64,000 nucleotides of DNA, from positions 62,001 through 126,000 of the forward strand of contig BQJK01000001.1 in NCBI GenBank assembly GCA_021604665.1. The letters run 5' to 3'. Positions 21,876 through 31,424 of the stretch are shown piece after piece. The notes under the pieces are model-generated. The model was given only the letters and a program-made list of their open reading frames with translations. It was not told where the DNA came from and did no database searches. Position numbers and translations under genes: made by a program. The first letter of the stretch is position 1. Each line of letters begins with the position of its first letter. This DNA is from Rhodomicrobium sp. GTDB taxonomy: Bacteria > Pseudomonadota > Alphaproteobacteria > Rhizobiales > HXMU1428-3.

Positions 21876-22333
21876 TTCCATTCTCCCAAAACCATTTACT
21901 ATTTGTTATTTTATTAATCAGTCGTCTATTCAGTCCAGTCGTTTGTTTAGTCCTGTCATCCATCTAGCATTGCGTCAGCAGTAAGCGTGATAGCTGAAGG
22001 ACAACACACTTAAGTTACAATAGATTAATCACAGCAAGTAACAAAATATAGACATAGCGATTTACTTTATATCAGAAACCCTAAAGCCAATCATGATATA
22101 AGTCACTATCACCTAAAGGCCATGTAAAACTGGAACCTGGAATATGCAATTTCTATATTAAAAAGTGAGGCGTCTAAAATCAGGTGATAAGCAGTCTCAC
22201 CATATTTTCGATGAGATTATAATGGTAGTAGTGCACTGAAATTAGACAAAACAAAGATCATCCAGAAGCGCTTTGTACCAGTAAACCATTGGCAATATCG
22301 AAAATATCAATAACCCCGGAGTAGTGCGAGACT
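21876..22333. other. 458-base divergent intergenic region
   Basis: This AT-rich stretch separates the minus-strand SRPBCC gene from the plus-strand HtrA gene and must hold both promoters. No convincing gene, repeat or consensus promoter was found in it by eye. Confidence 0.5.
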
Positions 22334-23809
22334 ATGAAATACAGCAATTTAAAGAAACCCAGCACAGCCCCGTTTCAGACCCCGTTTCTGGCATTATTTC
22401 TGGCTTTGTTTGTAGCCGTCTTCGCCAACCTCCCGCTCACTGAAATTGCTTCAGCAAAACAACCACTAGAGCGCGTGCCCGGCTCACAAACAGAAATGCG
22501 CCTATCTTTTGCCCCCGTGGTTCGCAGCACAGCACCAGCAGTGGTGAATGTTTATGTCCGCCATCGGGTCAAGCAGTTCCGCTCACCTTTAATGAACGAC
22601 CCTTTCTTCCGTCGCTTTTTTGGAGACCGCATAAACCGCCCCCGGCGCCGCATGCAAAATTCACTCGGCTCAGGAGTGATTTTAAAGCCAGATGGCCTGG
22701 TGGTCACAAACTACCACGTTATCAAGGGCGGCGATGAAGGGGAGATCAAGGTTGCGTTGAATGACAAGCGCGAGTTTAGCGCCCGCATCATTCTGAAAGA
22801 TCAGGAAACTGACCTGGCCGTGCTACGCATTAATAATCCCGGCAATCTAAAATTCCCGTACCTGGAACTTGAAAATTCAGATGAGTTAAATGTGGGAGAT
22901 TTGGTGCTGGCAATCGGCAACCCCTTTGGTGTCGGCCAAACTGTGACCAGTGGCATCATATCAGCGCTGGCAAGAACCAGAGTTGGAGCCGCAGATTATC
23001 AATCCTTCATACAAACTGATGCCGCCATTAACCCAGGCAATTCCGGCGGCGCTCTGGTCGATTTGAAAGGCCGCCTTGTCGGCATTAACACCGCCATCTA
23101 TTCCCGCTCTGGGGGCTCAAATGGCATCGGCTTTGCCATCCCCTCCAATATGGTGCAGCTTGTTGTAAATTCAGCCCTGGAGGGCAAGAAAGTAAAACGC
23201 CCCTGGTTTGGCGCGCGCTTGCAATCTGTCACCGCAGACCTTGCCGGCAGCCTTGGTCTCGATCGCCCCAGCGGTGCCCTTATCACCAGCGTACATGAAG
23301 CAAGCCCGGCTCATATCGGCGGGCTTAAAAGCGGTGATGTAATCTTGAAAGTTGGCAAACATAGCATAGCAGATCCCCGCACATTCCATTATCGTTTTGC
23401 AACCAAAGGCATTGGCGGTATTGCGACGCTCACCATCTACCGCAATGGTAAAATGATAACAAAAGATGTCAGCCTCATCGCCGCGCCGCTAACACCCGCA
23501 CCAAATGATAAGCGCTTAAGAGGCAACCACCCATTAAGCGGTGCTCATGTCGCCAACCTATCTCCCGGCCTTGCAGAAGAGATAGACACAGACGATATTG
23601 ATGGCGTAGTGATCATCGATGTAGCTCCAAACAGCTACGCGGCCAGCATCGGCTTTCGCAGCAAAGACATACTGGTTAGTTTAAACAATACGCCGCTGCT
23701 CTCGGTGGATGACCTGACCGGCCGCGTTAAAATTCGCCACCGTGTCTGGCGCATAGAGTTAAAACGCGGCAAGCGCATTTTGCGCATGGTCCTCCCCGGC
23801 GGCAATTAA
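22334..23809 (+). CDS. periplasmic serine protease, HtrA/DegP family
   Basis: A 491-residue DegP/DegQ-like protease acting on unfolded envelope proteins. An N-terminal hydrophobic signal (about residues 16-41) is followed by a trypsin-like domain with His128 in TNYHVI, Asp160 in ETDLAVL and Ser237 in PGNSGGALVD, so the triad is complete. A PDZ domain (about 275-375) and a more diverged second PDZ-like region (about 395-485) follow. The position upstream of rarA and downstream of rplQ is common in alphaproteobacteria. Confidence 0.93.
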   Translation: MKYSNLKKPSTAPFQTPFLALFLALFVAVFANLPLTEIASAKQPLERVPGSQTEMRLSFAPVVRSTAPAVVNVYVRHRVKQFRSPLMNDPFFRRFFGDRINRPRRRMQNSLGSGVILKPDGLVVTNYHVIKGGDEGEIKVALNDKREFSARIILKDQETDLAVLRINNPGNLKFPYLELENSDELNVGDLVLAIGNPFGVGQTVTSGIISALARTRVGAADYQSFIQTDAAINPGNSGGALVDLKGRLVGINTAIYSRSGGSNGIGFAIPSNMVQLVVNSALEGKKVKRPWFGARLQSVTADLAGSLGLDRPSGALITSVHEASPAHIGGLKSGDVILKVGKHSIADPRTFHYRFATKGIGGIATLTIYRNGKMITKDVSLIAAPLTPAPNDKRLRGNHPLSGAHVANLSPGLAEEIDTDDIDGVVIIDVAPNSYAASIGFRSKDILVSLNNTPLLSVDDLTGRVKIRHRVWRIELKRGKRILRMVLPGGN

Positions 23810-23879
23810 AAGCCAGGCTAGGGCTTAGGCGCGGCACGAAGCTACATTTAAATGCCGCATCAATAGCAAAGGTTTCAAC

Positions 23880-25229
23880 ATGGCAGATCTATTCGAAGCC
23901 GCCGGGCTCGGCGATGATGTGCCCCGCCCGCTGGCAGATAGGCTGCGCCCGAAAAGCCTGGATGAGATAACAGGTCAAACCCATCTATTGGGAGAAGAGA
24001 GCCTCTTGCGGCGCATGGTCAGCCAGGGGCGCTTGACCAATCTCATATTATGGGGCCCGCCGGGCACAGGCAAAACCACACTGGCCCAGGCGCTCGCCCA
24101 TGAAACCGACCTGCATTTTGAGCAGCTTTCAGCAATATTCTCCGGCGTAAAAGACCTGAAACTCGCTTTCGAGCAGGCCCGCAATCGCCGTCATCAAGGG
24201 CAGGGCACCTTGTTATTCATTGATGAGATCCACCGGTTCAACAAAGCCCAGCAAGATAGCTTCTTGCCTGTCATGGAAGATGGCACCATCATCCTCATTG
24301 GCGCCACAACAGAGAACCCCTCATTCGAGCTGAATAACGCGCTGCTCTCCCGCTCGCAGGTGCTTACCTTCGAGGCCCTCAACGCTGATGATCTGGATGA
24401 GCTTCTACAGCGCGCTGAAACTGAAATGGCGCGCCCGCTACCCGTCTCAACAGAAGCCCGCCAGCATCTTATCGCGTTAGCTGATGGTGATGGGCGAATG
24501 ATTATGAATATGGCAGAGGAGCTGTTTCTCGGCGTTGAGGAGGGCAAGCGGCTGGAAAAAGCTGACCTCGGCAAAATTCTGCACCGCCGCCGGCCAACCT
24601 ATGACAAATCTGGTGACGGCCATTATAATCTCATCTCAGCCTTACATAAATCCATTCGCGGCTCTGATCCAGATGCCGCCCTCTATTGGTTCGCGCGCAT
24701 GCTCGAAGGCGGCGAAGACCCCGTTTTTATTGCTCGCAGGCTGGTGCGCATGGCGGTGGAAGATATTGGCCTTGCAGACCCCCAAGCCTTAGCGCAAGCC
24801 AATGCCGCCAAAGAGGCATATCTCTTTCTTGGCAGCCCTGAAGGCGAGCTGGCCCTTGCCCAATGCGTTATCTATCTGGCAGCCGCCCCCAAATCCAATG
24901 CAGCTTATCTTGCTTATAAAGCCGTGCGCGTCGCCGCGAGAGATAGCGGCACGCTGTGGCCGCCCAAACATGCTCTCAACGCCCCAACCAGCCTTATGGC
25001 CGATCAGGGCTATGGCGATGGCTATGAATATGACCATGATGCGGAAAATGCTTTCTCAGGGCAAAATTATTTCCCTGAAGAGTTCCCGGCACGCCCCAGC
25101 TATTACACCCCGGTCCCCCGTGGCTTTGAGCGTGAAATCGCCAAACGGCTGGATTATTGGCAAAGCCTAAGAGTTGCGCGCGGCACAGCCAGCACAGGGC
25201 CGAGACCCGATGGGGATGAAACAACCTGA
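23880..25229 (+). CDS. rarA: replication-associated recombination protein A (AAA+ ATPase)
   Basis: RarA (MgsA) is a clamp-loader-like AAA+ ATPase acting at stalled replication forks. The N-terminus has PRPLADRLRPKSLDEITGQ, Walker A GPPGTGKTT at residues 59-67 and Walker B LLFIDEIH with Asp115 and Glu116. The sensor segment is GATTENPSFE. The C-terminal tetramerisation half contains HKSIRGSDPDAALYW. At 449 residues it is typical. It follows the HtrA gene by 70 bases. Confidence 0.95.
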   Translation: MADLFEAAGLGDDVPRPLADRLRPKSLDEITGQTHLLGEESLLRRMVSQGRLTNLILWGPPGTGKTTLAQALAHETDLHFEQLSAIFSGVKDLKLAFEQARNRRHQGQGTLLFIDEIHRFNKAQQDSFLPVMEDGTIILIGATTENPSFELNNALLSRSQVLTFEALNADDLDELLQRAETEMARPLPVSTEARQHLIALADGDGRMIMNMAEELFLGVEEGKRLEKADLGKILHRRRPTYDKSGDGHYNLISALHKSIRGSDPDAALYWFARMLEGGEDPVFIARRLVRMAVEDIGLADPQALAQANAAKEAYLFLGSPEGELALAQCVIYLAAAPKSNAAYLAYKAVRVAARDSGTLWPPKHALNAPTSLMADQGYGDGYEYDHDAENAFSGQNYFPEEFPARPSYYTPVPRGFEREIAKRLDYWQSLRVARGTASTGPRPDGDETT

Positions 25230-25644
25230 CAATAGGCTAAGGCAAACAAGCCCATCTCACACCAGTCCATTTCACATCAGGCTAACTCACTCCAGTTATA
25301 TCTAACCTAAGCCTGGTGAAACTTAAGCCCAGTCAATTCAAGCAAGATGAGCCAATCTCCACCGCTCCCCCTCTATTAGGGGCAGTGAGAGATGAAATGA
25401 TGTTCAACAGCACAGCTTTATGATATTGCTAATAAAAATAGCAAAGCAGCAATCCGGTGTTAAAAGGGCGTCTCTCAATCACTATGAGGGCCATAATCAC
25501 CCGGTTAAGTGGTCAGAAAAAAAGCTGAAACAGAGCGCGGATGTGAGTTCTGAAACTGAACATGTAGTTCTGTATATCTAAGTTTTAAAATCTTAGCTTC
25601 GGCAGATCAGTGGTGTGAGTATAGTGGTGAGAGTATAGAGACAA
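25230..25644. other. 415-base gap between rarA and the Tae4-like gene
   Basis: No gene is seen. The first part contains loosely repeated CA-rich segments (25246-25310). CCCCT-CTATT-AGGGG near 25367-25382 can form a small hairpin. This marks the left edge of the inserted Tae4-like pair. Confidence 0.4.
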
Positions 25645-26148
25645 ATGATCAAGTTCAAAGACCTGTGGCGCAGTCATCCGCTCAATAAAAGTGAACGTTT
25701 CCCCTGCCGCATCGGCGGTTTTCCAACCTACAGAAATCAATGCGCCATCCGCATGAGCATCGCTCTAAAAGGGGCTGGTGTCACCTATGATATGATGCCC
25801 AAAGGTCTTGCTATGTGCCGCGCCCACCCGCGCGAGGAGATGCACTATATCCGCGCTGAAGAGTTGGCCCGTGCCCTTGTCCGGGCAAACATTCCCGGCC
25901 TCGGCAAGGTCGAAATTCTAAAAGATCCTAAAAACTATTACCGGGATTTATTCGGCCGCACCGGCATCATGCTGATACGCAATTATTGGTTCCGCACAGG
26001 GGAAACAAAGCATGCCTCCGGCGATCATATAGATGTCTGGAATGGCAAACGCTCCGCCTCGGCCTGGCTAATTAATTGGTTCTTCTGGGCGGGCTATTAC
26101 GGCAACTATGACAAAGCCACAGAGATTTGGTTTTGGGAGGTCAAATAA
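25645..26148 (+). CDS. Tae4-family peptidoglycan amidase (T6SS effector-like)
   Basis: The 167-residue protein matches the pattern of Tae4, NlpC/P60-like amidases that cleave peptide stems of peptidoglycan and are usually type VI secretion effectors. The catalytic cysteine would be Cys33 in NQCAIRMSIAL and the histidine His128 in GDHIDVWNGKR. There is no signal peptide, which fits export by a T6SS or another device. The C-terminus is unusually Trp/aromatic-rich. Its stop shares a base with the next gene's ATG. No T6SS structural gene is in the window. The family call rests on the two motifs. Confidence 0.75.
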   Translation: MIKFKDLWRSHPLNKSERFPCRIGGFPTYRNQCAIRMSIALKGAGVTYDMMPKGLAMCRAHPREEMHYIRAEELARALVRANIPGLGKVEILKDPKNYYRDLFGRTGIMLIRNYWFRTGETKHASGDHIDVWNGKRSASAWLINWFFWAGYYGNYDKATEIWFWEVK

Positions 26149-26384
26149 TGAGAGAGTTAATTGAAATCCTCGGGGCCCTGGCCGGCGCAGCCGCAGCGGT
26201 TTTTCACTTTGGCACTTTGGCAGCAGACAAGTTTGTCGCGTCAAGAACCTACACTAACCCGGATGATGTGATGACCCACCATGTCACGGTTTATCTGATC
26301 ACCCTGGGCGCAGCGATTATCCTCGGTTGGATGCTGGGCCGCGTTCTGGCTTATATGCTTATTCGGGATAAAAAACCGGAATAG
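26148..26384 (+). CDS. two-helix membrane protein coupled to the Tae4-like gene
   Basis: A 78-residue protein with one hydrophobic helix at about residues 7-25, a short polar loop, and a second helix at about 48-72. The ATG at 26148 overlaps the previous TAA as TAATG, with GGGAGG seven bases upstream. Position and coupling suggest an immunity or export partner. However, known Tai4 immunity proteins are soluble and periplasmic, so this would be a different type. No family is recognised. Confidence 0.7.
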   Translation: MRELIEILGALAGAAAAVFHFGTLAADKFVASRTYTNPDDVMTHHVTVYLITLGAAIILGWMLGRVLAYMLIRDKKPE

Positions 26385-26420
26385 GGCATCATTAAAATAT
26401 TTAGAGGAGTAGAGCCGGTT

Positions 26421-26810
26421 ATGAAGTTTATCGCACTCGCTGCCGCGGGCGGTGCTATTGGTGCTGCTGGTCGTTATTTAGTCGGTGTTTATGCCATGCG
26501 CCAATTTGGCCCCGCCTTTCCTTATGGCACTTTTATCGTCAATGTTGTTGGCGCTTTGTTAATGGGGCTTGTTATTCACTCACTTGCCGTTAGATACACA
26601 GGTTCAACAGAATTGCGCACCTTTGTCGCTGTAGGCATCCTTGGCGGCTTCACTACTTTTTCAGCCTTTTCACTAGAGGTTGCAAATATGATAGAGCGCG
26701 GGAATTGGTCCCTCGCCGCAATTTATGCGCTGGCTTCCGTAATCGCCACGGTTCTGGCACTGTTTGCGGGTCTTTATTTAGCGCGACAAATAACGGGAGT
26801 TAGCATGTGA
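26421..26810 (+). CDS. crcB: fluoride exporter CrcB/Fluc
   Basis: Fluc channels export fluoride as dual-topology dimers. The 129-residue protein has four membrane helices, GGAIGAAGRYLVG in helix 1, PYGTFIVNVVGALLMG in helix 2 and the GGFTTFSAFS break in helix 3, all diagnostic. A GAGGAG site precedes the ATG. The last bases overlap the GTG of the pseudouridine synthase gene. No fluoride riboswitch fold was apparent in the short gap upstream. Confidence 0.95.
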   Translation: MKFIALAAAGGAIGAAGRYLVGVYAMRQFGPAFPYGTFIVNVVGALLMGLVIHSLAVRYTGSTELRTFVAVGILGGFTTFSAFSLEVANMIERGNWSLAAIYALASVIATVLALFAGLYLARQITGVSM

Positions 26811-27826
26811 GCGGCGTTGTCCAAGTCACCCTGGCAGAAAAAGATGATGGCCTCAGACTAGATCGCTGGTTCAAGGAAAATTACCCCGGCCTCGCCTATG
26901 GCCGTTTGCAAAAAATGCTGCGCACCGGGCAAATCCGCCTTGATGGCAAACGGGTCAAGACCAGCACGCGTCTTGAAGAAGGTCAGCTGCTGCGCGTGCC
27001 GCCAATTGATGATGACGCTCAAACATCACAGCGCCCGCCAAGGCCAGAGCGGCAAAATCCAGAAGCTTTGGATTTCATCCGCAGTATCATTCTCCATGAA
27101 GATGATGACATCATCGTCCTCAACAAACCCTCCGGTCTGGCAAGTCAGGGCGGCTCAGGCACAAGGCGCCATGTAGATGGACTGTTGTCAGCGCTGGAAA
27201 AAAATGGTGAACGCCCCCGCCTGGTTCATCGCCTCGATAGAGACACATCAGGCTTGTTGCTAGTAGCAAAAACCCGCAAGGCCGCTTCTAAACTCGGCAC
27301 TGTGTTTCGCACCCGCTCCGCCCGCAAAATATATTGGGCATTGACCATTGGCGTGCCCCGCCCCCAGCAGGGAGAAATCTCTGCCTTTGTGAAAAAAATG
27401 CAATCAAATATCCCCGGCACCAGCGGCGAGATTGTCCGTGTGGTGGAGGCTGGTGAGCCTGGCTCACAGCACTCTCACAGCTACTATTCTGTGGTAGAGC
27501 AGGCCGGTCAAAAATTTGCCTGGGTCTCGCTAAAGCCCGTCACCGGCCGCACGCACCAGCTGCGCGTTCACATGACAGAGCTTGGCACCCCCATCTATGG
27601 TGATCCAAAATATCAGATAATTCCAGATGGCGAGACTGCCGATTGGGCAAATGCTGAAGGGCTGGAGAATAGATTGCATCTTCATGCCCGCCGTCTTGTC
27701 ATCCCGCATCCCTCTGGCGGCAAGTTAGATATTACAGCCCCGCTTCCACCGCATATGAAAAACAGCTGGGAAGCCCTTGGTCTCGACCCCCACCGCTATG
27801 ATATGGCTGATGAAGACGAGCTTTAA
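26807..27826 (+). CDS. rluC: RluA-family 23S rRNA pseudouridine synthase, RluC-like
   Basis: The 339-residue enzyme would isomerise specific uridines of 23S rRNA. An N-terminal S4 domain (about residues 14-65, LDRWFKENYPGLAYGRLQKML) precedes the catalytic domain, with LNKPSGLASQGG and the nucleophile Asp in HRLDRDTSGLLL. PVTGRTHQLRVHM follows. It starts at a GTG overlapping the crcB stop. The crcB-rluC-HAD-ATP12 order is a common alphaproteobacterial arrangement, which supports RluC over RluD. Confidence 0.9.
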   Translation: MSGVVQVTLAEKDDGLRLDRWFKENYPGLAYGRLQKMLRTGQIRLDGKRVKTSTRLEEGQLLRVPPIDDDAQTSQRPPRPERQNPEALDFIRSIILHEDDDIIVLNKPSGLASQGGSGTRRHVDGLLSALEKNGERPRLVHRLDRDTSGLLLVAKTRKAASKLGTVFRTRSARKIYWALTIGVPRPQQGEISAFVKKMQSNIPGTSGEIVRVVEAGEPGSQHSHSYYSVVEQAGQKFAWVSLKPVTGRTHQLRVHMTELGTPIYGDPKYQIIPDGETADWANAEGLENRLHLHARRLVIPHPSGGKLDITAPLPPHMKNSWEALGLDPHRYDMADEDEL

Positions 27827-28084
27827 TCTGGTCCAGCATCATTCTACTAATACGCCCCAACGGCACCCCACCAGAAATGCACTGTCATAGTCATAATCCA
27901 GGAAGCGTTGGCCCAATGGCCCAAACAGCCATTTGCATCTTGGAAAATAGCTGACAGTGCATTACAACCTTTAACAAATAGGGTGAAGGGGCAAAAGCAT
28001 TCATCCAGAACCCACCAGATGCAAACGCTGTTCAGCAAAATCATGCCCCTCATATTAAGCTGAAAACCACATGAGGGCCGCGAC

Positions 28085-28768
28085 GTGGCAGAACCACATC
28101 TCATATTATTTGATTGCGATGGCACCATCGTTGATAGCGAAGGGCTGATCATCGAAGCCATGAAGCGCGCCTTTGATGATGAAGGACTGGAAGCCCCGGA
28201 GCCCGCCGCCATCCGCCGCATCATCGGGCTGTCCCTGCCGCTAGCTGTCGCCCATCTCGGCGCCCCGTCTGATGAAGATATAATCATGAATGTCAGCGAA
28301 GCCTATCGTCAGCGTTATAGCTACCTGCGAGATAAAGAAGGCATGGAAGAACCCCTGTTTGATGGTATGCATCAATTAATCACCGAGCTGGGTTCGCGTG
28401 ATGAATATATCTTGGGCATCGCAACCGGCAAAACCATGAAGGGGGTGGATAATCTCCTGAACGCTAATCAGCTCACCCATATGTTTCACACCATCCAAAC
28501 ATCAGATAAAGCCCCCTCAAAACCGAACCCGGCCATGATTTTTCAAGCCCTCTCAGAAACCGGCATAGCGCCAGAGCGCACCGTTATGATCGGCGATACC
28601 ACCTTCGATATAGAAATGGCCAACAATGCCAAAGTCGGCGCCATCGGCGTTACCTGGGGCCATCATGAGGCAAAAGACTTGGCAGCTCACAGCCCCCGCT
28701 TCCTGATAGATGAAATAGCCGATTTGAAAAGCACCATAGAGGCCAGCTTTAGCCCGCAGCTCACTTAA
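28085..28768 (+). CDS. HAD-superfamily phosphatase (phosphoglycolate phosphatase-like)
   Basis: The 227-residue protein has all HAD motifs: LFDCDGTIVDSEG with two catalytic aspartates (motif I), GIATGKTMKG (II), a lysine in KPNPAMI (III) and MIGDTTFDIEMA (IV). A helical cap lies between motifs I and II, as in HAD-IA enzymes. The GTG start has GAGGG upstream. The substrate is not identifiable. It sits between rluC and the ATP12 gene in a conserved cluster. Confidence 0.88.
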   Translation: MAEPHLILFDCDGTIVDSEGLIIEAMKRAFDDEGLEAPEPAAIRRIIGLSLPLAVAHLGAPSDEDIIMNVSEAYRQRYSYLRDKEGMEEPLFDGMHQLITELGSRDEYILGIATGKTMKGVDNLLNANQLTHMFHTIQTSDKAPSKPNPAMIFQALSETGIAPERTVMIGDTTFDIEMANNAKVGAIGVTWGHHEAKDLAAHSPRFLIDEIADLKSTIEASFSPQLT

Positions 28769-28848
28769 ATCAATGCGCAGGCGAAGCTAAGTTCTTTAAG
28801 TGAGCGACGCCACTGCAATTTTCTAAATCACAAAAGTAACGGACAAGT

Positions 28849-29619
28849 ATGGATAACGAAAACAACCAGAATCAAAGCGGCCCAAAGCACCGCGCCCGGC
28901 CAGATGATGACCGCCCAAAACCGCGCCGCTTTTATAAGGATGTTTCAGTAAAAGAAGAGGCAGGCAAAGGTCACGCCGTGCTGCTGGATGACCGCCCCAT
29001 TAAAACCCCAATGAAAAACAGCCTCACCCTGTTGCATGCCGGCATGGCGACAGCCATCGCCAAAGAATGGCAGGATCAAGGGGAGTTCATCATTCATGAA
29101 ACTATGGTCAAAACCAAGCTGGCAAATACCGCTCTGGATAGAGTGCGCGGCCGGGAAGATATAATCATCAACGAGATCATCACCTATGCAGGCTCAGACC
29201 TCATACTCTACCGGGCGACAGAACCGGCTAGCCTCATCGCGCGCGAGCAACAGCACTGGGACCCATATCTCGCTTGGCTAATGGAAAGTCATAATATCAA
29301 ACTGAAACCAGCCACAGGCATCATCCATGTGGCGCAGGAGCAGGGTGAGCTCAATAAATTTAAAGACATTCTCAGCCCCTATAATGAGTTTGCCCTCACC
29401 GCCATCCATAATATGACCAGCCTCACCGGATCTGCTGTGCTGGCTATCGCCCTTGCTAAGGCAGATTTCACACTCGAAGACATCTGGCGCGCCGCTCATA
29501 TTGATGAAGTTTTTCAAACTGAGCGCTGGGGAGAAGATAGTGAAGCAAAACGCCGTAGAGAGCTGAAACAGCGTGATTTTAACGAGGCGCATGAGTTTCT
29601 TCGCCTTGCAGGTGGTTAA
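28849..29619 (+). CDS. ATP12-family F1-ATPase assembly chaperone
   Basis: ATP12 chaperones hold the F1 alpha subunit before hexamer assembly; in bacteria they are largely alphaproteobacterial. The 256-residue protein has a basic, disordered N-terminus and then RRFYKDVSVKEE. LLDDRPIKTPMKNSLTL follows, and EWQDQGEFI and TYAGSDLILYRA are family landmarks. It is immediately downstream of the HAD gene. An Ile/Thr-rich helical C-terminus completes the fold. Confidence 0.9.
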   Translation: MDNENNQNQSGPKHRARPDDDRPKPRRFYKDVSVKEEAGKGHAVLLDDRPIKTPMKNSLTLLHAGMATAIAKEWQDQGEFIIHETMVKTKLANTALDRVRGREDIIINEIITYAGSDLILYRATEPASLIAREQQHWDPYLAWLMESHNIKLKPATGIIHVAQEQGELNKFKDILSPYNEFALTAIHNMTSLTGSAVLAIALAKADFTLEDIWRAAHIDEVFQTERWGEDSEAKRRRELKQRDFNEAHEFLRLAGG

Positions 29620-29657
29620 TGGCGCTCACAACAAGGTAAAAAACCCAAAAAGCCAGT

Positions 29658-29681
29658 GCAATCCTCCTTCAAAGGTGGATT
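29658..29681. repeat. hairpin between the ATP12 and pccB genes
   Basis: CAATCC-T-CCTT pairs with AAGG-T-GGATTG, a ten-pair stem with one T-T mismatch and a two-base loop. No T-run follows. It may be an operator or mRNA stabiliser; its function is unknown. Confidence 0.3.
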
Positions 29682-29738
29682 GACCTCACCCCCCCATATG
29701 CTAAGACAAATAAAAACTTTTGTTGATCTGGAGCTAAC

Positions 29739-31271
29739 ATGAACGAAATCATCGCCGAGATTGAAAAACGCCGTGAAAATGCCCGCCTTGGCGGTGGACA
29801 AAAACGTATTGATGCCCAGCATAAACGCGGCAAACTCACAGCAAGAGAGCGCATTGACCTGCTGCTCGATGAAAATTCCTTTGAGGAATTTGATATGTAT
29901 GTTGAGCATCGCTGCACAGATTTCGGCATGCAAGACAATAAAATCTCCGGTGATGGCGTCGTCACAGGGTGGGGCACAATCAATGGCCGCACCACCTACG
30001 TATTTGCCAAAGATTTCACAGTTTTCGGCGGCTCCCTCTCCGAAGCCCATGCGCAAAAAATCACCAAAATTCAAGATATGGCCTTGCGCAACCGCGCACC
30101 GATCATTGGCCTGTTTGACGCTGGCGGCGCCCGTATTCAGGAAGGTGTGGCAGCCCTTGGTGGTTATGGTGAAGTGTTCCAGCGCAACGTACTCTCCAGC
30201 GGCGTGATCCCGCAAATTTCAGTTATTATGGGCCCCTGCGCCGGCGGTGATGTTTATTCCCCCGCCATGACAGACTTTATCTTCATGGTCAAAGACACAT
30301 CCTATATGTTCGTGACCGGGCCAGATGTTGTGAAAACCGTGACCAATGAAACTGTCACAGCAGAAGAGCTTGGCGGCGCCAGCATCCACACCACAAAATC
30401 CTCTATTGCTGATAAAGGCTACGAAAACGACGTTGAAGCCATGCTGCAAATGCGCCGCCTTATGGATTTTCTCCCGTCAAACAATCAATCTGGCGTCCCT
30501 GTTTTGCCAACCAAAGACGCAAGCGACCGCGTTGAGATGAGCCTGGATAGCCTCATCCCTGAAAACCCCAACCAGCCTTATGATATGCATGAGCTGATTA
30601 AAAAGGTGGTTGATGAAGGTGACTTCTTCGAAATTCAAGACAAGTTCGCTGGCAATATCGTCACCGGCTTTGCCCGCATTGAGGGCGAAACCGTCGGCAT
30701 CATTGCCAACCAGCCAATGGTACTTGCTGGCGTCCTCGATAGTGACGCTTCAAGAAAAGCTGGTCGCTTCGTTCGCTTTTGTGATTGCTTCAATATCCCG
30801 CTCATCACTTTTGTTGATGTACCCGGCTTCCTTCCCGGCACGGCCCAGGAATATGGCGGCCTGATCAAACATGGCGCCAAGCTGCTCTTTGCTTACGCAG
30901 AAGCAACAGTGCCAAAAATCACCGTCATCACCCGCAAAGCCTATGGCGGCGCATATGATGTGATGAGTTCAAAACATATTCGCGGTGACGTGAACTATGC
31001 CTGGCCAACCGCTGAAATCGCAGTGATGGGCGCAAAAGGCGCGGTGGAAATTATTCACCGCAAAGATCTTGGCGACCCTGAAAAAATTGCACAACATACA
31101 AAAAATTATGAAGATCGGTTCTGCTCACCATTCGTCGCAGCAGAGCGCGGCTATATTGATGAGGTGATCGTGCCTCACAATACCCGCCGCCGCATCAGCC
31201 GGGCACTAAGCATGCTTAAGAATAAAAAAGTCGAAAACCCCTGGAAGAAACATGACAACATCCCGCTTTAA
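29739..31271 (+). CDS. pccB: propionyl-CoA carboxylase beta chain
   Basis: The carboxyltransferase subunit moves CO2 from biotin to propionyl-CoA, giving methylmalonyl-CoA. At 510 residues it shows [16 protein letters not shown], the acyl-CoA site GAAL-type region [16 protein letters not shown] and [29 protein letters not shown] and [13 protein letters not shown] follow; these are typical PccB motifs. The partner pccA lies 3.6 kb downstream, with two chaperone genes between. Acetyl-CoA or another acyl-CoA cannot be excluded as substrate. Confidence 0.93.
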   Translation: MNEIIAEIEKRRENARLGGGQKRIDAQHKRGKLTARERIDLLLDENSFEEFDMYVEHRCTDFGMQDNKISGDGVVTGWGTINGRTTYVFAKDFTVFGGSLSEAHAQKITKIQDMALRNRAPIIGLFDAGGARIQEGVAALGGYGEVFQRNVLSSGVIPQISVIMGPCAGGDVYSPAMTDFIFMVKDTSYMFVTGPDVVKTVTNETVTAEELGGASIHTTKSSIADKGYENDVEAMLQMRRLMDFLPSNNQSGVPVLPTKDASDRVEMSLDSLIPENPNQPYDMHELIKKVVDEGDFFEIQDKFAGNIVTGFARIEGETVGIIANQPMVLAGVLDSDASRKAGRFVRFCDCFNIPLITFVDVPGFLPGTAQEYGGLIKHGAKLLFAYAEATVPKITVITRKAYGGAYDVMSSKHIRGDVNYAWPTAEIAVMGAKGAVEIIHRKDLGDPEKIAQHTKNYEDRFCSPFVAAERGYIDEVIVPHNTRRRISRALSMLKNKKVENPWKKHDNIPL

Positions 31272-31281
31272 AACGCGGGAT
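31260..31281. terminator. hairpin at the pccB stop
   Basis: ATCCCGC (31260-31266) pairs perfectly with GCGGGAT (31275-31281) around an eight-base loop that includes the pccB stop codon. There is no clear T-run, so this is a weak terminator or a 3' stabiliser. Confidence 0.35.
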
Positions 31282-31361
31282 TATCCAGCCACCCTTCTTA
31301 TGGATACTGATTAATATTTTTATGAAATCAGTTGGGATGCTGATTGTTCGCATGGAACAGA

Positions 31362-31383
31362 AGCTGATGGCGCGCCATCAGCT
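31362..31383. promoter_or_regulatory. 22-bp perfect palindrome upstream of the HscC gene
   Basis: AGCTGATGGCG is followed directly by its exact reverse complement CGCCATCAGCT. It lies 41 bases before the HscC-like start. A loop-free perfect palindrome suits a dimeric regulator's operator better than an RNA hairpin. No T-run follows. Confidence 0.5.
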
Positions 31384-31424
31384 AAAGGGGCCAAAAAGGC
31401 AAACATAACCCCAAAAGGGAAAAC

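Noticed and set aside
25367..25382. Terminator of rarA
   Set aside because: The five-base stem is short, no T-run follows, and it lies about 140 bases after the stop.
26385..26420. Fluoride riboswitch upstream of crcB
   Set aside because: The gap is only about 36 bases and shows no matching fold.
29616..30215. Minus-strand open frames over pccB
   Set aside because: They are shadows of the strongly conserved carboxyltransferase gene.
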